This document shows, in pieces, positions 20,076 to 28,954 of a stretch of 64,000 bases of DNA; within the stretch, counting starts at the first letter, position 1; every line of letters starts with the position of its first letter. Source of the DNA: Photorhabdus sp. CRCIA-P01 (lineage in GTDB: Bacteria > Pseudomonadota > Gammaproteobacteria > Enterobacterales > Enterobacteriaceae); assembly GCF_003545805.1 (NCBI RefSeq), contig NZ_NMQR01000009.1, positions 62,001 through 126,000 of the forward strand, written 5' to 3'. Below the pieces are notes generated by a model. That model ran no database searches and was not told the DNA's origin. It saw only the letters and a list, made by a program, of their open reading frames with translations. The translations under genes and the position numbers were made by a program.

Positions 20076-21887
20076 TTAATTTGATATCGACACTTTTCTT
20101 TGCAGGTTATTATCACCGACCAGAATGCCACCGGCAAAAAGCACAGCGTCTTCAGGTAATAATTCATGTTGGCTATCTGTCTTTTCTAAGACAAAATTAT
20201 ACACGTTTGATGGTTCCGATTTTCTCTGTTTAACTGAATTAAGGGTAGTTTGACCATCACGTGTATGTATTGTATCACCGTCCTTAAGGTCTTCGGCTTT
20301 GACTATTCCTCGTAATGTTGAGACAGGATGTGTTGGGGTCAATGAAACCTGTTCACCATTATTGTAAATTAAATCAATAAATTCAGTATCGTGACCTACA
20401 ATACGGCTTTTTACTTGTAAGATTCCTCCTTGCTTTGTTAAAACTTTATCGCCTGGGCGTATATTTTCGACTTTCCACTTCGAACCATCAGCCATATCTA
20501 TTAATGTTCCTTCAGCAATACAACCATATTGGATTTGAATGGGTGGATAAATGAGTTGTGACGCGCTCTTCTTACTACCGGGGTTATTGGTATAAGAAAA
20601 CAGCACAGGAAATGCGTTATCACCTTGCTCTGTTACAATAGTAGCTTGTAGGTCTAGTATATATCTTTCGTTATTTTTCCAGCATATTGGTCCAAAATCA
20701 GCGTAACCTGTGTTTTTAGAAAATTCCCATGATAAATTTATATTATTGCCTTTGAGACGATCATTATTGACTTTTTTATGTTTCCAAAATGTATCTTCAT
20801 TTATATCTCTTGCTAATTTACATGCGCCGCCAGTATCGAGACCGACCAGTGTCAGATCTATCGCGGGTGAAATCCCTTGAGCTGCTTTAGGTTTCCTATT
20901 TTTATCAATGGCGATAGGGTTCTTAAATGTAACATTACCTATTATTTCCAGTTTGATTGTTGACTGATCATTTGGCTTACCTGGAGACGTAGGACCGTAA
21001 TCACATTCACTAGGAGCTCCTGGTTCAGGGTTTGCTCTATTTAAGCAAACGATTATCGGTTTTTCGTTCTCGTTCTCTGGTGATGGTGATGGTGATGGTG
21101 AATTATTTACATAAGTTGGCGCTTTGTTTTCCATACTTTGAGGAAAAAAGTTGCTAAAAGAATTTTCAAGGTCTTGCAGCGGCAGTGACTTCTCTACTAT
21201 TGGTGCGTTATTGAGTGGTATCCCATTTATTTCCCCTTGGAACAAAGAAATAGCTTGATACGTATTACCATGTTGTCCAGAGGTAGCAAAATTATATTCA
21301 GGGGTGGATAGTACAAAGTTCCGTACCCCATCATTCTTTGTACTTTCTTGTACGGATACATGTAGTGTTTTAACATCCTGGTTGTCAGAGCTAATAATTG
21401 AGAGGCCGCCCTGTAACTTTGCCTTTTCAGCGTTATTTTCAATTGTATTGCTGTTTGAAATATTAGAACCAGGAAAATATAGGGAAGCAAAAACAGTAGC
21501 TGAAATTGATTTGTTATTTTCGGAAAATACTATTCTAGGATGACTAATATAATTTTTTGGCTTTGTAACCGAATCTTGTATTTCAAGCCGTTGTCCATTT
21601 TTAAGTAATGCATTTTGGTGTATTTTCATAGTTTCGATATCTTCAAAAATATCAGGATGTGTCTGTTCTGTAATATTATGGGATTTTAATAATGCGATAT
21701 ATCCTTTCTCGTTTTGTGGTTGAGTTAAATCGATCAATGTGGGTTTATTAGGTTCAAGACTATTTAAAAGCTGAGATATAGCCTGGCTTTCTTCGGCAGA
21801 TAACTTAATTTGGGTATCAGCAAAGCATGATATTATGGGGAAAAATAGCATGATGAAAAAAACAAGTGCTCTGTTGTATAGAGTCAT
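20076..21887 (-). CDS. Secreted protein with C-terminal Hint domain, copy A
   Basis: This 603-residue protein starts with a Sec signal peptide (FFIMLFFPIISCFA then DTQ). The middle is a family I do not recognise, with conserved cysteines (CLNRANPEPGAPSECDYG, GGACKLA, GPICWKNNERY). From Cys456 the last 148 residues form a Hint (hedgehog/intein) domain: GCIAEGTLIDMADG (block A with the nucleophile Cys), RPGDKVLT, SLTPTHPVSTL (TxxH, block B) and VYNFVLE...LFAGGILVGDN. It ends ten residues later, with no toxin after the domain, so hedgehog-like N-terminal processing is more plausible than splicing. A linker SPSPSPSP is coded by a hexanucleotide repeat. A paralogue lies at 23930. Confidence 0.8.
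   Translation of the reverse strand: MTLYNRALVFFIMLFFPIISCFADTQIKLSAEESQAISQLLNSLEPNKPTLIDLTQPQNEKGYIALLKSHNITEQTHPDIFEDIETMKIHQNALLKNGQRLEIQDSVTKPKNYISHPRIVFSENNKSISATVFASLYFPGSNISNSNTIENNAEKAKLQGGLSIISSDNQDVKTLHVSVQESTKNDGVRNFVLSTPEYNFATSGQHGNTYQAISLFQGEINGIPLNNAPIVEKSLPLQDLENSFSNFFPQSMENKAPTYVNNSPSPSPSPENENEKPIIVCLNRANPEPGAPSECDYGPTSPGKPNDQSTIKLEIIGNVTFKNPIAIDKNRKPKAAQGISPAIDLTLVGLDTGGACKLARDINEDTFWKHKKVNNDRLKGNNINLSWEFSKNTGYADFGPICWKNNERYILDLQATIVTEQGDNAFPVLFSYTNNPGSKKSASQLIYPPIQIQYGCIAEGTLIDMADGSKWKVENIRPGDKVLTKQGGILQVKSRIVGHDTEFIDLIYNNGEQVSLTPTHPVSTLRGIVKAEDLKDGDTIHTRDGQTTLNSVKQRKSEPSNVYNFVLEKTDSQHELLPEDAVLFAGGILVGDNNLQRKVSISN
21079..21101 (-). repeat. Hexanucleotide microsatellite in Hint copy A
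   Basis: GGTGAT is repeated almost four times in tandem, coding Ser-Pro pairs in the linker before the cysteine-rich domain. Each unit adds or removes two residues without shifting frame. Copy B at 23930 lacks it. Confidence 0.7.
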
Positions 21888-22239
21888 AATTTTATCCTGT
21901 GAAATAATATAGGTTTTGTAAGGAATTAATTACATATACTTTATTTTTTAGTCAAAATAATATTAGCGCATTATTGTTTTAAACTGACAATTTATTAATT
22001 TAATTTGGAAATTATGAGTAAGATGAGTAGTAAAGATGCCTACTATATCAACTAACCGCCTTTCTGAAAAATTACACTTATTAGTCGAATCCGCCATATA
22101 TATAATTAATAGTTCTTTGTAAAAGATTGTCAAGTTTTTCATGTCAGATTGTTAACAAATACCACTATTTTTCTCGTGGGACTCTTTATTTCACTTTATT
22201 AAGTGCTATTGCAGTATTCTTCTAGCTTTCATTTTAGAG
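21888..22239. other. Promoter-side spacer of Hint copy A
   Basis: This ~350-bp AT-rich spacer has no gene. Part of it (around 22105-22190, with TTTGTAAAA and GATTGTTAACAAA) is clearly similar to the stretch upstream of Hint copy B (around 25980-26060). The two genes were therefore duplicated with their upstream regions. Confidence 0.6.
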
Positions 22240-22459
22240 AAAACCGGTTGACGTTGTAGGGCAAAAAGAAGTGCGCCCGGTAAAGGAGACGATAGAACAG
22301 AGTCTTGCGGATGCAAAGCCGCATCATAGTCACCGTTATGCTCTTTTCCTAAGCTTGCTGAAAGTACAGATACTGTGTCTGTTAGCAGTAATAGCCAGAA
22401 ATACCAAGAAGAGAGCGTTACGGGTCGCGACGTTTTATGGTTTTTACCTCTGGATATAG
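22240..22459 (+). pseudogene. IS1182-type transposase C-terminal remnant
   Basis: An open frame ending in TAG reads VRPVKETIEQSLADAKPHHS, then HRYALFLSLLKVQILCLLAV and ARNTKKRAL. This is the shape of the C-terminal E-containing motif of IS1182-family transposases (E..FADAKE.HG.RYAR.RGL.kV..QcLLtAa.qN.KK). Only about 65 codons remain and the catalytic Asp motifs are missing. It is a dead fragment abutting the region where another IS has inserted. Confidence 0.6.
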
Positions 22460-22489
22460 AAGGTTATTTGGTGCAATAGGGATACAATA

Positions 22490-23752
22490 GGGAACCTCTA
22501 AAAACTTTTCATAGCCACCAAAATTGAGTAAAATACAGACACAATACCTCCCTGCAAGGTAACGCCATCATGATACCGCCTCGTTCTGCGTTAAAAAAAG
22601 ACAAGCTGGCATCCGAATATCACCGTCGAAAAATCGATGAATTAGGTGATCCACTGCTTGTCCTTGATAAGTATGTTGATTTCTCGGCACTGGCTGACAC
22701 CATAGACCGTGTCGTGCCACGGATTATTTCTCCCAAAGGCGGACGACCGCCATTCCCGACTGAGGTGATGGTTCGCATCATTATCCTGAAACATTTCCAT
22801 AATCTTTCCGATGAAAAGATGGAATATCAATTGTTTGACCGAATGAGCTGGCAACGTTTTTGTCGCCTGACCGATGTCATTAATATTCCCGACCGTAACA
22901 CGATTTGGGGTTTCGAAAAACGGATTGGCCTGGAAGGTGCCAAGGCATTGTTTGACGAGGCGAAGCATCAACTTTCGGCACAGGGATTCATTCCTCGAGG
23001 CGGACAACTCATTGATGCCACGTTGATCCCGGTTCCTAAGCAGCACAATAAGAAAGAAGAGAATGAACAAATCCGTCAGGGTAAAACCCCTGATGACTGG
23101 ACGAAGAATAAACGATGCCAGAAAGATACGGATGCAACCTGGACGAAGAAACACGGTAAAAGTTATTTTGGCTACAAACTGACCATTAATGTCGATGCAA
23201 AATATAAAGTGATCCGTCACATAGCGACAGGAACCGCCGCTGTCCATGATAGCCTGTTTTTTGAAGCCGTTTTGGATCGGTCAAATACAAGCCGGGACAT
23301 TTATGCGGATAAAGGGTATGCCAGTCAGATGCGTGAACGTGCGCTGAAGGAACAGGGCTATCGGGTCCATATTCAGAGAAAAGCGTCACGCAACAAGCCC
23401 TTATCAGACTGCCAGAAAGGACGAAATAAGAAAATAGCGAAACCCCGGGCACGGGTAGAACATATCTTTGGCTCATTCTCTCAGATGGGTGAAAAATTCA
23501 TCCGAACGATAGGCCAGCTGCGAGCCAATTTTGCGATGACGCTGAAGGCCACCTGCTATGATTTGCCCCGTTTGGTTTATTTTAGAAAATCAGGTATTCA
23601 TGCTTTTTAATCTCGGCATGTGATGAAAAAGCCATTAATTTATATTTTCCGCTGAAAAAGCAAGAAAAAGCCACACACAACAAGGTCAATTTTACGGCGA
23701 ATGAGGGCAAAATTGACCTTATTTTTTGTATTGGGAGTTTTTAGAGGTTCCC
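22490..23752 (+). mobile_element. IS5-family insertion sequence (1263 bp)
   Basis: The element is bounded by inverted repeats GGGAACCTCTAAAAAC (left, 22490) and its complement ending GGTTCCC at 23752. It is flanked by AATA on both sides (22486-22489 and 23753-23756), a likely 4-bp target duplication. It contains one intact transposase gene. It sits between the two Hint-protein paralogues, inside degraded IS1182 material. I cannot assign a registered IS name. Confidence 0.88.
22570..23610 (+). CDS. IS5-family DDE transposase
   Basis: This intact 346-residue transposase has the IS5-family layout: an N-terminal domain with GGRPPFPTEVMVRIIILKHF, first Asp in LIDATLIPVPKQHNK, second Asp in DIYADKGYASQMR, and Glu in PRARVEHIFGSFSQMG with the following Y-containing helix. 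No frameshift is seen, so the element may still be active. It fills almost the whole space between the inverted repeats. Confidence 0.93.
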   Translation: MIPPRSALKKDKLASEYHRRKIDELGDPLLVLDKYVDFSALADTIDRVVPRIISPKGGRPPFPTEVMVRIIILKHFHNLSDEKMEYQLFDRMSWQRFCRLTDVINIPDRNTIWGFEKRIGLEGAKALFDEAKHQLSAQGFIPRGGQLIDATLIPVPKQHNKKEENEQIRQGKTPDDWTKNKRCQKDTDATWTKKHGKSYFGYKLTINVDAKYKVIRHIATGTAAVHDSLFFEAVLDRSNTSRDIYADKGYASQMRERALKEQGYRVHIQRKASRNKPLSDCQKGRNKKIAKPRARVEHIFGSFSQMGEKFIRTIGQLRANFAMTLKATCYDLPRLVYFRKSGIHAF

Positions 23753-23756
23753 AATA

Positions 23757-23929
23757 GTGTATCTGTAGGTGATCAAATTAACCTAAGGGAAAATGGAGTC
23801 AGAACATTTTTCATAATGGCTGTTTTTCGTTGGCTGGATTTTATTCTCAACCATAAAAATAATACAAATGCGTTACTTAGAAATTAGTGCTGACTAAAAA
23901 AGCCAGCACTTTGTTATTAATCTGAGAGA
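23757..23929. other. Spacer between the IS and Hint copy B
   Basis: On the plus strand this contains a coding-like string (SVSVGDQINLRENGVRTFF...) that ends in TAG near 23887 but has no start, probably debris interrupted by the IS. A 10-bp stem with one mismatch (23886-23910) lies just after the convergent Hint copy B and may be its terminator. Confidence 0.35.
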
Positions 23930-25702
23930 TTAATTTGATATCGACACTTTTCTTTGCAGGTTATTATCACCGACCAAAATGCCACCGGCAAAAAGCACAG
24001 CATCTTCAGGTAATAATTCATTTTGGCTATCTGTCTTTTCTAAGACAAAATTATACACGTTTGATGGTTCTGATTTTCTCTGTTTAACTGAGGTAAGGGT
24101 AGTTTGGCCATCACGTGTATGTATTGTATCACCGATCTTAAGTTCATCGGTTTTGACTATTCCTCGTAATGTTGAGACAGGATGTGTTGGAGTCAGTGAA
24201 ACCTGCTCACCATTATTGTAAATTAAATCAATAAATTCAGTATCGTGACCTACAATACGGCTTTTTACTTGTAAGATACCTCCTTGTTTTGTTAAAACTT
24301 TATCGCCTGGGCGGATATTTTCAACTTTCCACTTTGAACCATCAGCCATATCTATTAATGTGCCTTCTGCAATGCAACCATATTGGATTTGAATGGGTGG
24401 ATAAATAAATTGTGACTCGTTCTTCACATGACCGCGGTTATTGGTATAAGTAAATTGGCTAGAAAATGGAGTATCACCTTGAATTGTTGGAACAGTAACT
24501 TGTAGGTCTAGTACATATCTTTCGTTATTTTTCCAGCATATTGGTCCAAAATCAGCGTAACCTGTGTTTTTAGAAAAATCCCATGATAACTTTGTATTAT
24601 TACCTCTGGCAGGATCATTATTGACTTCTGTATGTTTCCAAAATGTATCTTCATCTATATTTTTTGCTAATTTACATGCGCCGCCAGTATCAAGACCGAT
24701 CAGTGTCAGATTTGCATGTGGTTTCATACCTTGAAATTCTGTAGGTTTTCCCTTTTCATCAATCGCGATAGGGTTCTTGAATGTAACATCACCTATTATT
24801 TCCAGCTTGATTGTTGGATTACCGGGTGATGTTGGACCATAATCGCATTGACTATCAGCTCCTGGTTCAGGGTTTGCTCTATTCAAGCAAACGATTACCG
24901 GTTTCGTTAATGGATTCTTTACGTGAGTTGGTGCTGTGTTATTCATCTTGTGAGGCTGAAAGTATTGAGCAATATCTTCAGGGTCTGTCAGTGTATTTGA
25001 CCGAATGATTACTGGTCCGTTAGTGATAGATATCCCATTTCTTTTCCCTTGAAAAGTAGCAACAGGTTTAAGATTACTAAATTTTTCTAATTTAACAATA
25101 TCATATTCTTTGGTGTCTATTAAAAGGTCCCTTGCATCCTCGTTTTTTACCGGTTTGTATGCGGAGCTGATTAAGTGTTTAAATTTTCCATTTTTTTTGT
25201 CTGTGCCATAAATTGTGACGCCACCCTGCAATGATACAGAGCTAACGTCAGTTTTAGTTGTATTACTGTTTAAAATATTAGAACCAGGAAAATATAGGGA
25301 ACCAAGGACTTCAGCTGAAATTGATTTGGAGCCATCAGAAATTAATATTGTAGGCTGACCAAAATAATCTTCTGGCTTTGCATTTGAGCTTTTTATTTCA
25401 AGTAGTTCTCCACGTCTAAACATTGTCTTTTGGTTTGCTTTCATAATCTCGATATCTTTAAAAATATCAGGATTTTTTTGTTTTGTAATACCATGGGAAT
25501 GTAATAATGCGATATATCCTTTCTCATTTTCCGATTTAGTTAAATCGATCAGTGTCGGTTTATTAGGTTCAATCTTCTCTAATAGTTGAGATATAGCCTG
25601 ACTTTGCTCGTCAGATAACTTAATTTCGGTATCTGCAAAGCTGGATATTATCGGAGCAAACATCATGATGAAAAAAATAAATATTCTGTTATATAGAGTC
25701 AT
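23930..25702 (-). CDS. Secreted protein with C-terminal Hint domain, copy B
   Basis: This 590-residue paralogue of the protein at 20076 has the same signal peptide (FFIMMFAPIISSFA then DTE), the same cysteine-rich middle domain (CLNRANPEPGADSQCDYG, GGACKLA, GPICWKNNERY) and a Hint domain starting at Cys443. Its last 148 residues differ from copy A at only about six positions, while the first ~250 residues have diverged strongly. It lacks the Ser-Pro linker. Function is unknown; by family knowledge the Hint domain would self-cleave at Gly-Cys. An AGGA-poor but ATG-clear start follows the same context as copy A. Confidence 0.8.
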   Translation of the reverse strand: MTLYNRIFIFFIMMFAPIISSFADTEIKLSDEQSQAISQLLEKIEPNKPTLIDLTKSENEKGYIALLHSHGITKQKNPDIFKDIEIMKANQKTMFRRGELLEIKSSNAKPEDYFGQPTILISDGSKSISAEVLGSLYFPGSNILNSNTTKTDVSSVSLQGGVTIYGTDKKNGKFKHLISSAYKPVKNEDARDLLIDTKEYDIVKLEKFSNLKPVATFQGKRNGISITNGPVIIRSNTLTDPEDIAQYFQPHKMNNTAPTHVKNPLTKPVIVCLNRANPEPGADSQCDYGPTSPGNPTIKLEIIGDVTFKNPIAIDEKGKPTEFQGMKPHANLTLIGLDTGGACKLAKNIDEDTFWKHTEVNNDPARGNNTKLSWDFSKNTGYADFGPICWKNNERYVLDLQVTVPTIQGDTPFSSQFTYTNNRGHVKNESQFIYPPIQIQYGCIAEGTLIDMADGSKWKVENIRPGDKVLTKQGGILQVKSRIVGHDTEFIDLIYNNGEQVSLTPTHPVSTLRGIVKTDELKIGDTIHTRDGQTTLTSVKQRKSEPSNVYNFVLEKTDSQNELLPEDAVLFAGGILVGDNNLQRKVSISN

Positions 25703-26372
25703 AATTTTATTCCATGAAGTAATAAATGGTTTATAAATAATAAATTACACATATTTTATGTGATATTCTCTGTATATAAATATAATATTAGAGTGTCACT
25801 ATTCACTGAATCTTAAACTGATAGTGAATTAATGTTGTAATTTCATATTGAAAGTTATGAGTAAGGATAAAGATGCATAATAACTCCTCTTAGTTAGACA
25901 AATAGTTGTAAGAATATATATGTAACATTTTGGTATTACAGGATTAAATGGATACTAAATAAAGATGGTATTATAATTAATAGTCCTTTGTAAAAAATTG
26001 TCAAGTTTCTCATGTTAAATTGTTAACAAACCCCACTGTTTTTCTTGTAGGACTTTTTTAATTTCATTCATCAGAGAAGACGATGCCCGGTGGATATACA
26101 GGTAATAAAGTGCTATTAATAAAGACACTTTCCTTATATTTTTCACTGCTGCAAGTAGATACTGTATCTGTGCTTTCGACAGATCACGGAGCCGAGTATA
26201 ATAATGACCATGATATTGTTTCGTATCGGCAAAGTTCCATTTTCATCCACAGGAACCTGAGATAAACTGGGCATCACATTGTTATATCATTCCTGACTGG
26301 CATGAAAAGAACTTCAGTTACTTATCTTGAAGTTCAAAAAAGTAAGATATGGGGCCATATGGCCCCGTGTTA
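25703..26372. other. Intergenic region between Hint copy B and the tail fibre gene
   Basis: There is no supported gene. The left part repeats the upstream region of Hint copy A. A 60-codon ORF at 26083 (plus) contains DTVSVLSTDHGAEYN and is probably a decayed counterpart of the transposase debris at 22240-22460, where a similar DNA string occurs. A perfect 16-bp palindrome, GGGGCCATATGGCCCC (26351-26366), lies just after the tail fibre stop and may terminate that gene. Confidence 0.4.
26351..26366 (-). terminator. Palindrome after the tail fibre gene
   Basis: GGGGCCATATGGCCCC is a perfect 16-bp palindrome lying 7 nt after the tail fibre stop on the minus strand. It is followed by ATATCTTACTTTTTT, so it could fold into a terminator hairpin. 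Confidence 0.5.
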
Positions 26373-27899
26373 CTACAATTTATTGCCAGAAACGCTGATA
26401 CTTTCTATTTCTTCCTGTAACTTCTTTCGTTTCAAGTTCCAGAGTGAATCTTCTGGCATTTGGACACGAATATCCAAACGACAATATTCGGGAATATCAC
26501 ATGGCTCCCCATCTTTGTAGAACACCTGTTTGCCATTGTCATCAACAGATTTGAGCCGCCAGTTCTGAAATTTCTCAGGTAAATGCGAATGTTGGCGGTG
26601 ACAGACTTCAATGATAATAGAACCGTCAGGTTGGATATTATCATCAACAAAAATCAATTCAAGATTATTATTGTTTTGGGGAACAGAAATACCGCCATGC
26701 ACACCCCAGGCGCCATCAGTGTTATAGCCTGAGATATTTGATATACGGTATATTCCTGTTTCTTCTTTCCTTACTTCTGCACCCTCTGATTCTTCGTTAG
26801 TTGAAAATGTGCCATCAGGATAGATTTCTATTATCGGAGAGGATATTTTTAGGTATCCATTAAAATCTGGTTTAGCATTAATATTGTCCCAAAATTTACG
26901 TGTAAGTTTATAATATTCATTTATATGATCTGTACGATATGTATCGCCAAAATGGGTAAAAATCAGCCTGTGGCTCCATACATCGTCTTCCTCTTCGCTT
27001 GATTTACCATTTATATTGCTAATTCTTAATTGAACGCCACCATTGCCACGTGGCAGCCCATATTTAGTCAGGAACAACGCGGAGGGGTTAAACCCGGAAC
27101 AACCATTATGTAGATTTTCCAATCCATCTAGATCACCGTGTTTCATTGAATGTATTACATTATCTGTTGATATCGCTCCTACATCCTCAGCATTAATAGT
27201 AATATCCCCGGTTAATACTTTCCCATTTATTTTTCGGGTGTTGGGTACTTTCTCATTAATGTTTTCATGCAATGAATTTATTTCTTTCTGGACAAGCTTT
27301 TGCGTCGCTGCCAGCGTGTCATTATCGCCAGGATCATTTGTTAGTTGAACAACACCTTTTTGTGTTAACGAAGCACTGGGAAGATCTGTATCTGTTGATA
27401 TCGCTCCTACATCCTCAGCATTAATAGTAATATCCCCGGTTAATACTTTTCCATTTATTTTTCGGGTATTGGGTACTTTCTCATTAATGTTTTCATGCAA
27501 TGAATTTATTTCTTTCTGAACAAGCTTTTGCGTAGCTGCCAGCGTGTCATTATCGCCAATTTCATTTGTTAGTTGAACAATTCCCTTTTGGGTTAATGAG
27601 GCATTGGGAATTTTTGCTGTGGTGACTTTTTCTAACGCTTTATTTAACTGCACGGTGAGTTTATCTCTATCTCCATCATCCAGAACATCCTCACTAGATT
27701 GTGTCGCAATAAAATCAGCCACCACCGATGATATGGTTGACGATTGACGCAATACCTTATTTAACAAATGAATGTGAGGGTTGATGTCACCTGCTGGAAT
27801 TCCCTTTTGCAAATGTTCATTAATTTCATACTTTTCTTGGCTCACTACATTAGCATCGTTGCCGAAAGAAAAAGATTTAAAATCATTTTTTTGATTCAT
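26373..27899 (-). CDS. Orphan phage-type tail fibre protein with duplicated module
   Basis: This 508-residue protein is built like phage tail fibres. It has two tandem copies of a 76-residue module (ASLTQKGIVQLTN...LAATQKLVQKEI...NGKVLTGDITINAEDVGAIS) followed by a C-terminal region with EVCHRQHSHLPEKFQNWRL. The ASLTQKG.VQL and VTGDITINAEDVGA-type repeats are known from P2- and Mu-like fibres and R-type tailocins. A strong ribosome site (AAGGAG) precedes the ATG. No other phage gene, integrase or fibre chaperone is near. It could be a relic fibre, a cassette for fibre switching, or a repurposed surface protein. Confidence 0.82.
   Translation of the reverse strand: MNQKNDFKSFSFGNDANVVSQEKYEINEHLQKGIPAGDINPHIHLLNKVLRQSSTISSVVADFIATQSSEDVLDDGDRDKLTVQLNKALEKVTTAKIPNASLTQKGIVQLTNEIGDNDTLAATQKLVQKEINSLHENINEKVPNTRKINGKVLTGDITINAEDVGAISTDTDLPSASLTQKGVVQLTNDPGDNDTLAATQKLVQKEINSLHENINEKVPNTRKINGKVLTGDITINAEDVGAISTDNVIHSMKHGDLDGLENLHNGCSGFNPSALFLTKYGLPRGNGGVQLRISNINGKSSEEEDDVWSHRLIFTHFGDTYRTDHINEYYKLTRKFWDNINAKPDFNGYLKISSPIIEIYPDGTFSTNEESEGAEVRKEETGIYRISNISGYNTDGAWGVHGGISVPQNNNNLELIFVDDNIQPDGSIIIEVCHRQHSHLPEKFQNWRLKSVDDNGKQVFYKDGEPCDIPEYCRLDIRVQMPEDSLWNLKRKKLQEEIESISVSGNKL
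27163..27612 (-). repeat. 228-bp tandem duplication inside the tail fibre gene
   Basis: Two units begin at 27163 and 27391 (period 228 bp, 76 codons). About 165 bp of each are almost identical at the DNA level; the rest has diverged. Such near-identity suggests a recent duplication or repeated exchange and could change fibre length by recombination. Confidence 0.85.
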
Positions 27900-28954
27900 A
27901 AATACTCCTTAAATAAAATAACATTATTTTATAATCAACATATTGAATTATTGAAAAATACTTCAATAATTCATATCAATTACAGTCTAGTTCAGTTAAT
28001 TAATAATTAAATTCTCTTATGCCTTAAAGGATTAACTATTTTTAGTTAATTGGTGAAAATGAAAAATTCAATATTTGAAAGCTATTGTTTTCTCTCTATT
28101 TATTTTGTAAGCCATACTCAATAATATCTGTGTTACCTCGTAATCAATTTACAGTGAAAAGATTGATGAAGTAAAATTTCATGCAAATTTAATTTCGGAA
28201 TAAATGACCAGAAAAAATAATTATTCATTTAATGAGTGTATATACACCAAACCTTAAGTTTCTCAAAAATTCCATTTAGGCCAGTTAATGTTTGGTGACT
28301 GGCGCGAACTTGGAAGTGTCAGTTTGTGGGCATCGGGATACTAAGTCATTATCCTCAGTTTGGTGAGGCTTGTCACAAGAGGAAATTTTAATGCTCGAAC
28401 TGAGAGTCGTTATTCTATCTGAGTGACTGCCAAACGGGGGTGATCTCACTGCTAATGCAACGTTAATAACAATATTTTCTTAAGGATGAAAATATGAAGT
28501 TAATTTTAAAAGTCATTTTACAGCAATATGGAAATCAACAATTATCTAAAGAAACAAATAATTAACAATATGCCAACCAAAATGAAATAATAGACAAAAC
28601 AGTTAACACTGACCAGAAAAAAATTATTAAAATCAAGTTATTACTATAGCATTATTTTTCTAATTTGCTTAAATTGATCCTGATCAATAAGTTCCCATTA
28701 AACAATAACCGCAATTATTGACCTATATTCAGAATTCTAATCTGAATCACGTAAAACCTATTTATTGTATGGGAATATAAGCGTACTATACTATTAGTCT
28801 AATTAGTTTTTAATTTACTTAGTAATGAGTTGTTATTTTAGAGGCATTTATTGCTGGTAGTTATAAGGTTTCCGTTTTAGAGCCTTGAATAGGTTCTTGT
28901 ACGAAGCCAGGTTGCCGCAAGCCGATGCTTTCCTGCTAGGAGCAAGGAGTCAAG
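27900..28954. other. Accessory spacer upstream of cydA
   Basis: This 1055-bp AT-rich region has no strong gene. A 23-codon ORF (28494-28565, MKLILKVILQQYGNQQ...) with a weak GGAT site and an 18-codon fragment ending ELGSVSLWASGY (28288-28344) are the only coding-like strings; the latter may be phage-tail debris. The right 300 bp is the cydA promoter region with a perfect FNR box and a long 5' leader. Confidence 0.5.
28674..28687. promoter_or_regulatory. FNR box upstream of cydA
   Basis: TTGATCCTGATCAA matches the FNR consensus TTGAT-N4-ATCAA at every position, about 270 bp upstream of cydA. FNR control of cydAB under anoxia is established in E. coli. The sign of regulation here is inferred. 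Confidence 0.75.

Noticed and set aside
20076..21887. Hint domain as a splicing intein
   Set aside because: There is no C-terminal extein or His-Asn splice end; the domain closes the protein, so splicing is unlikely.
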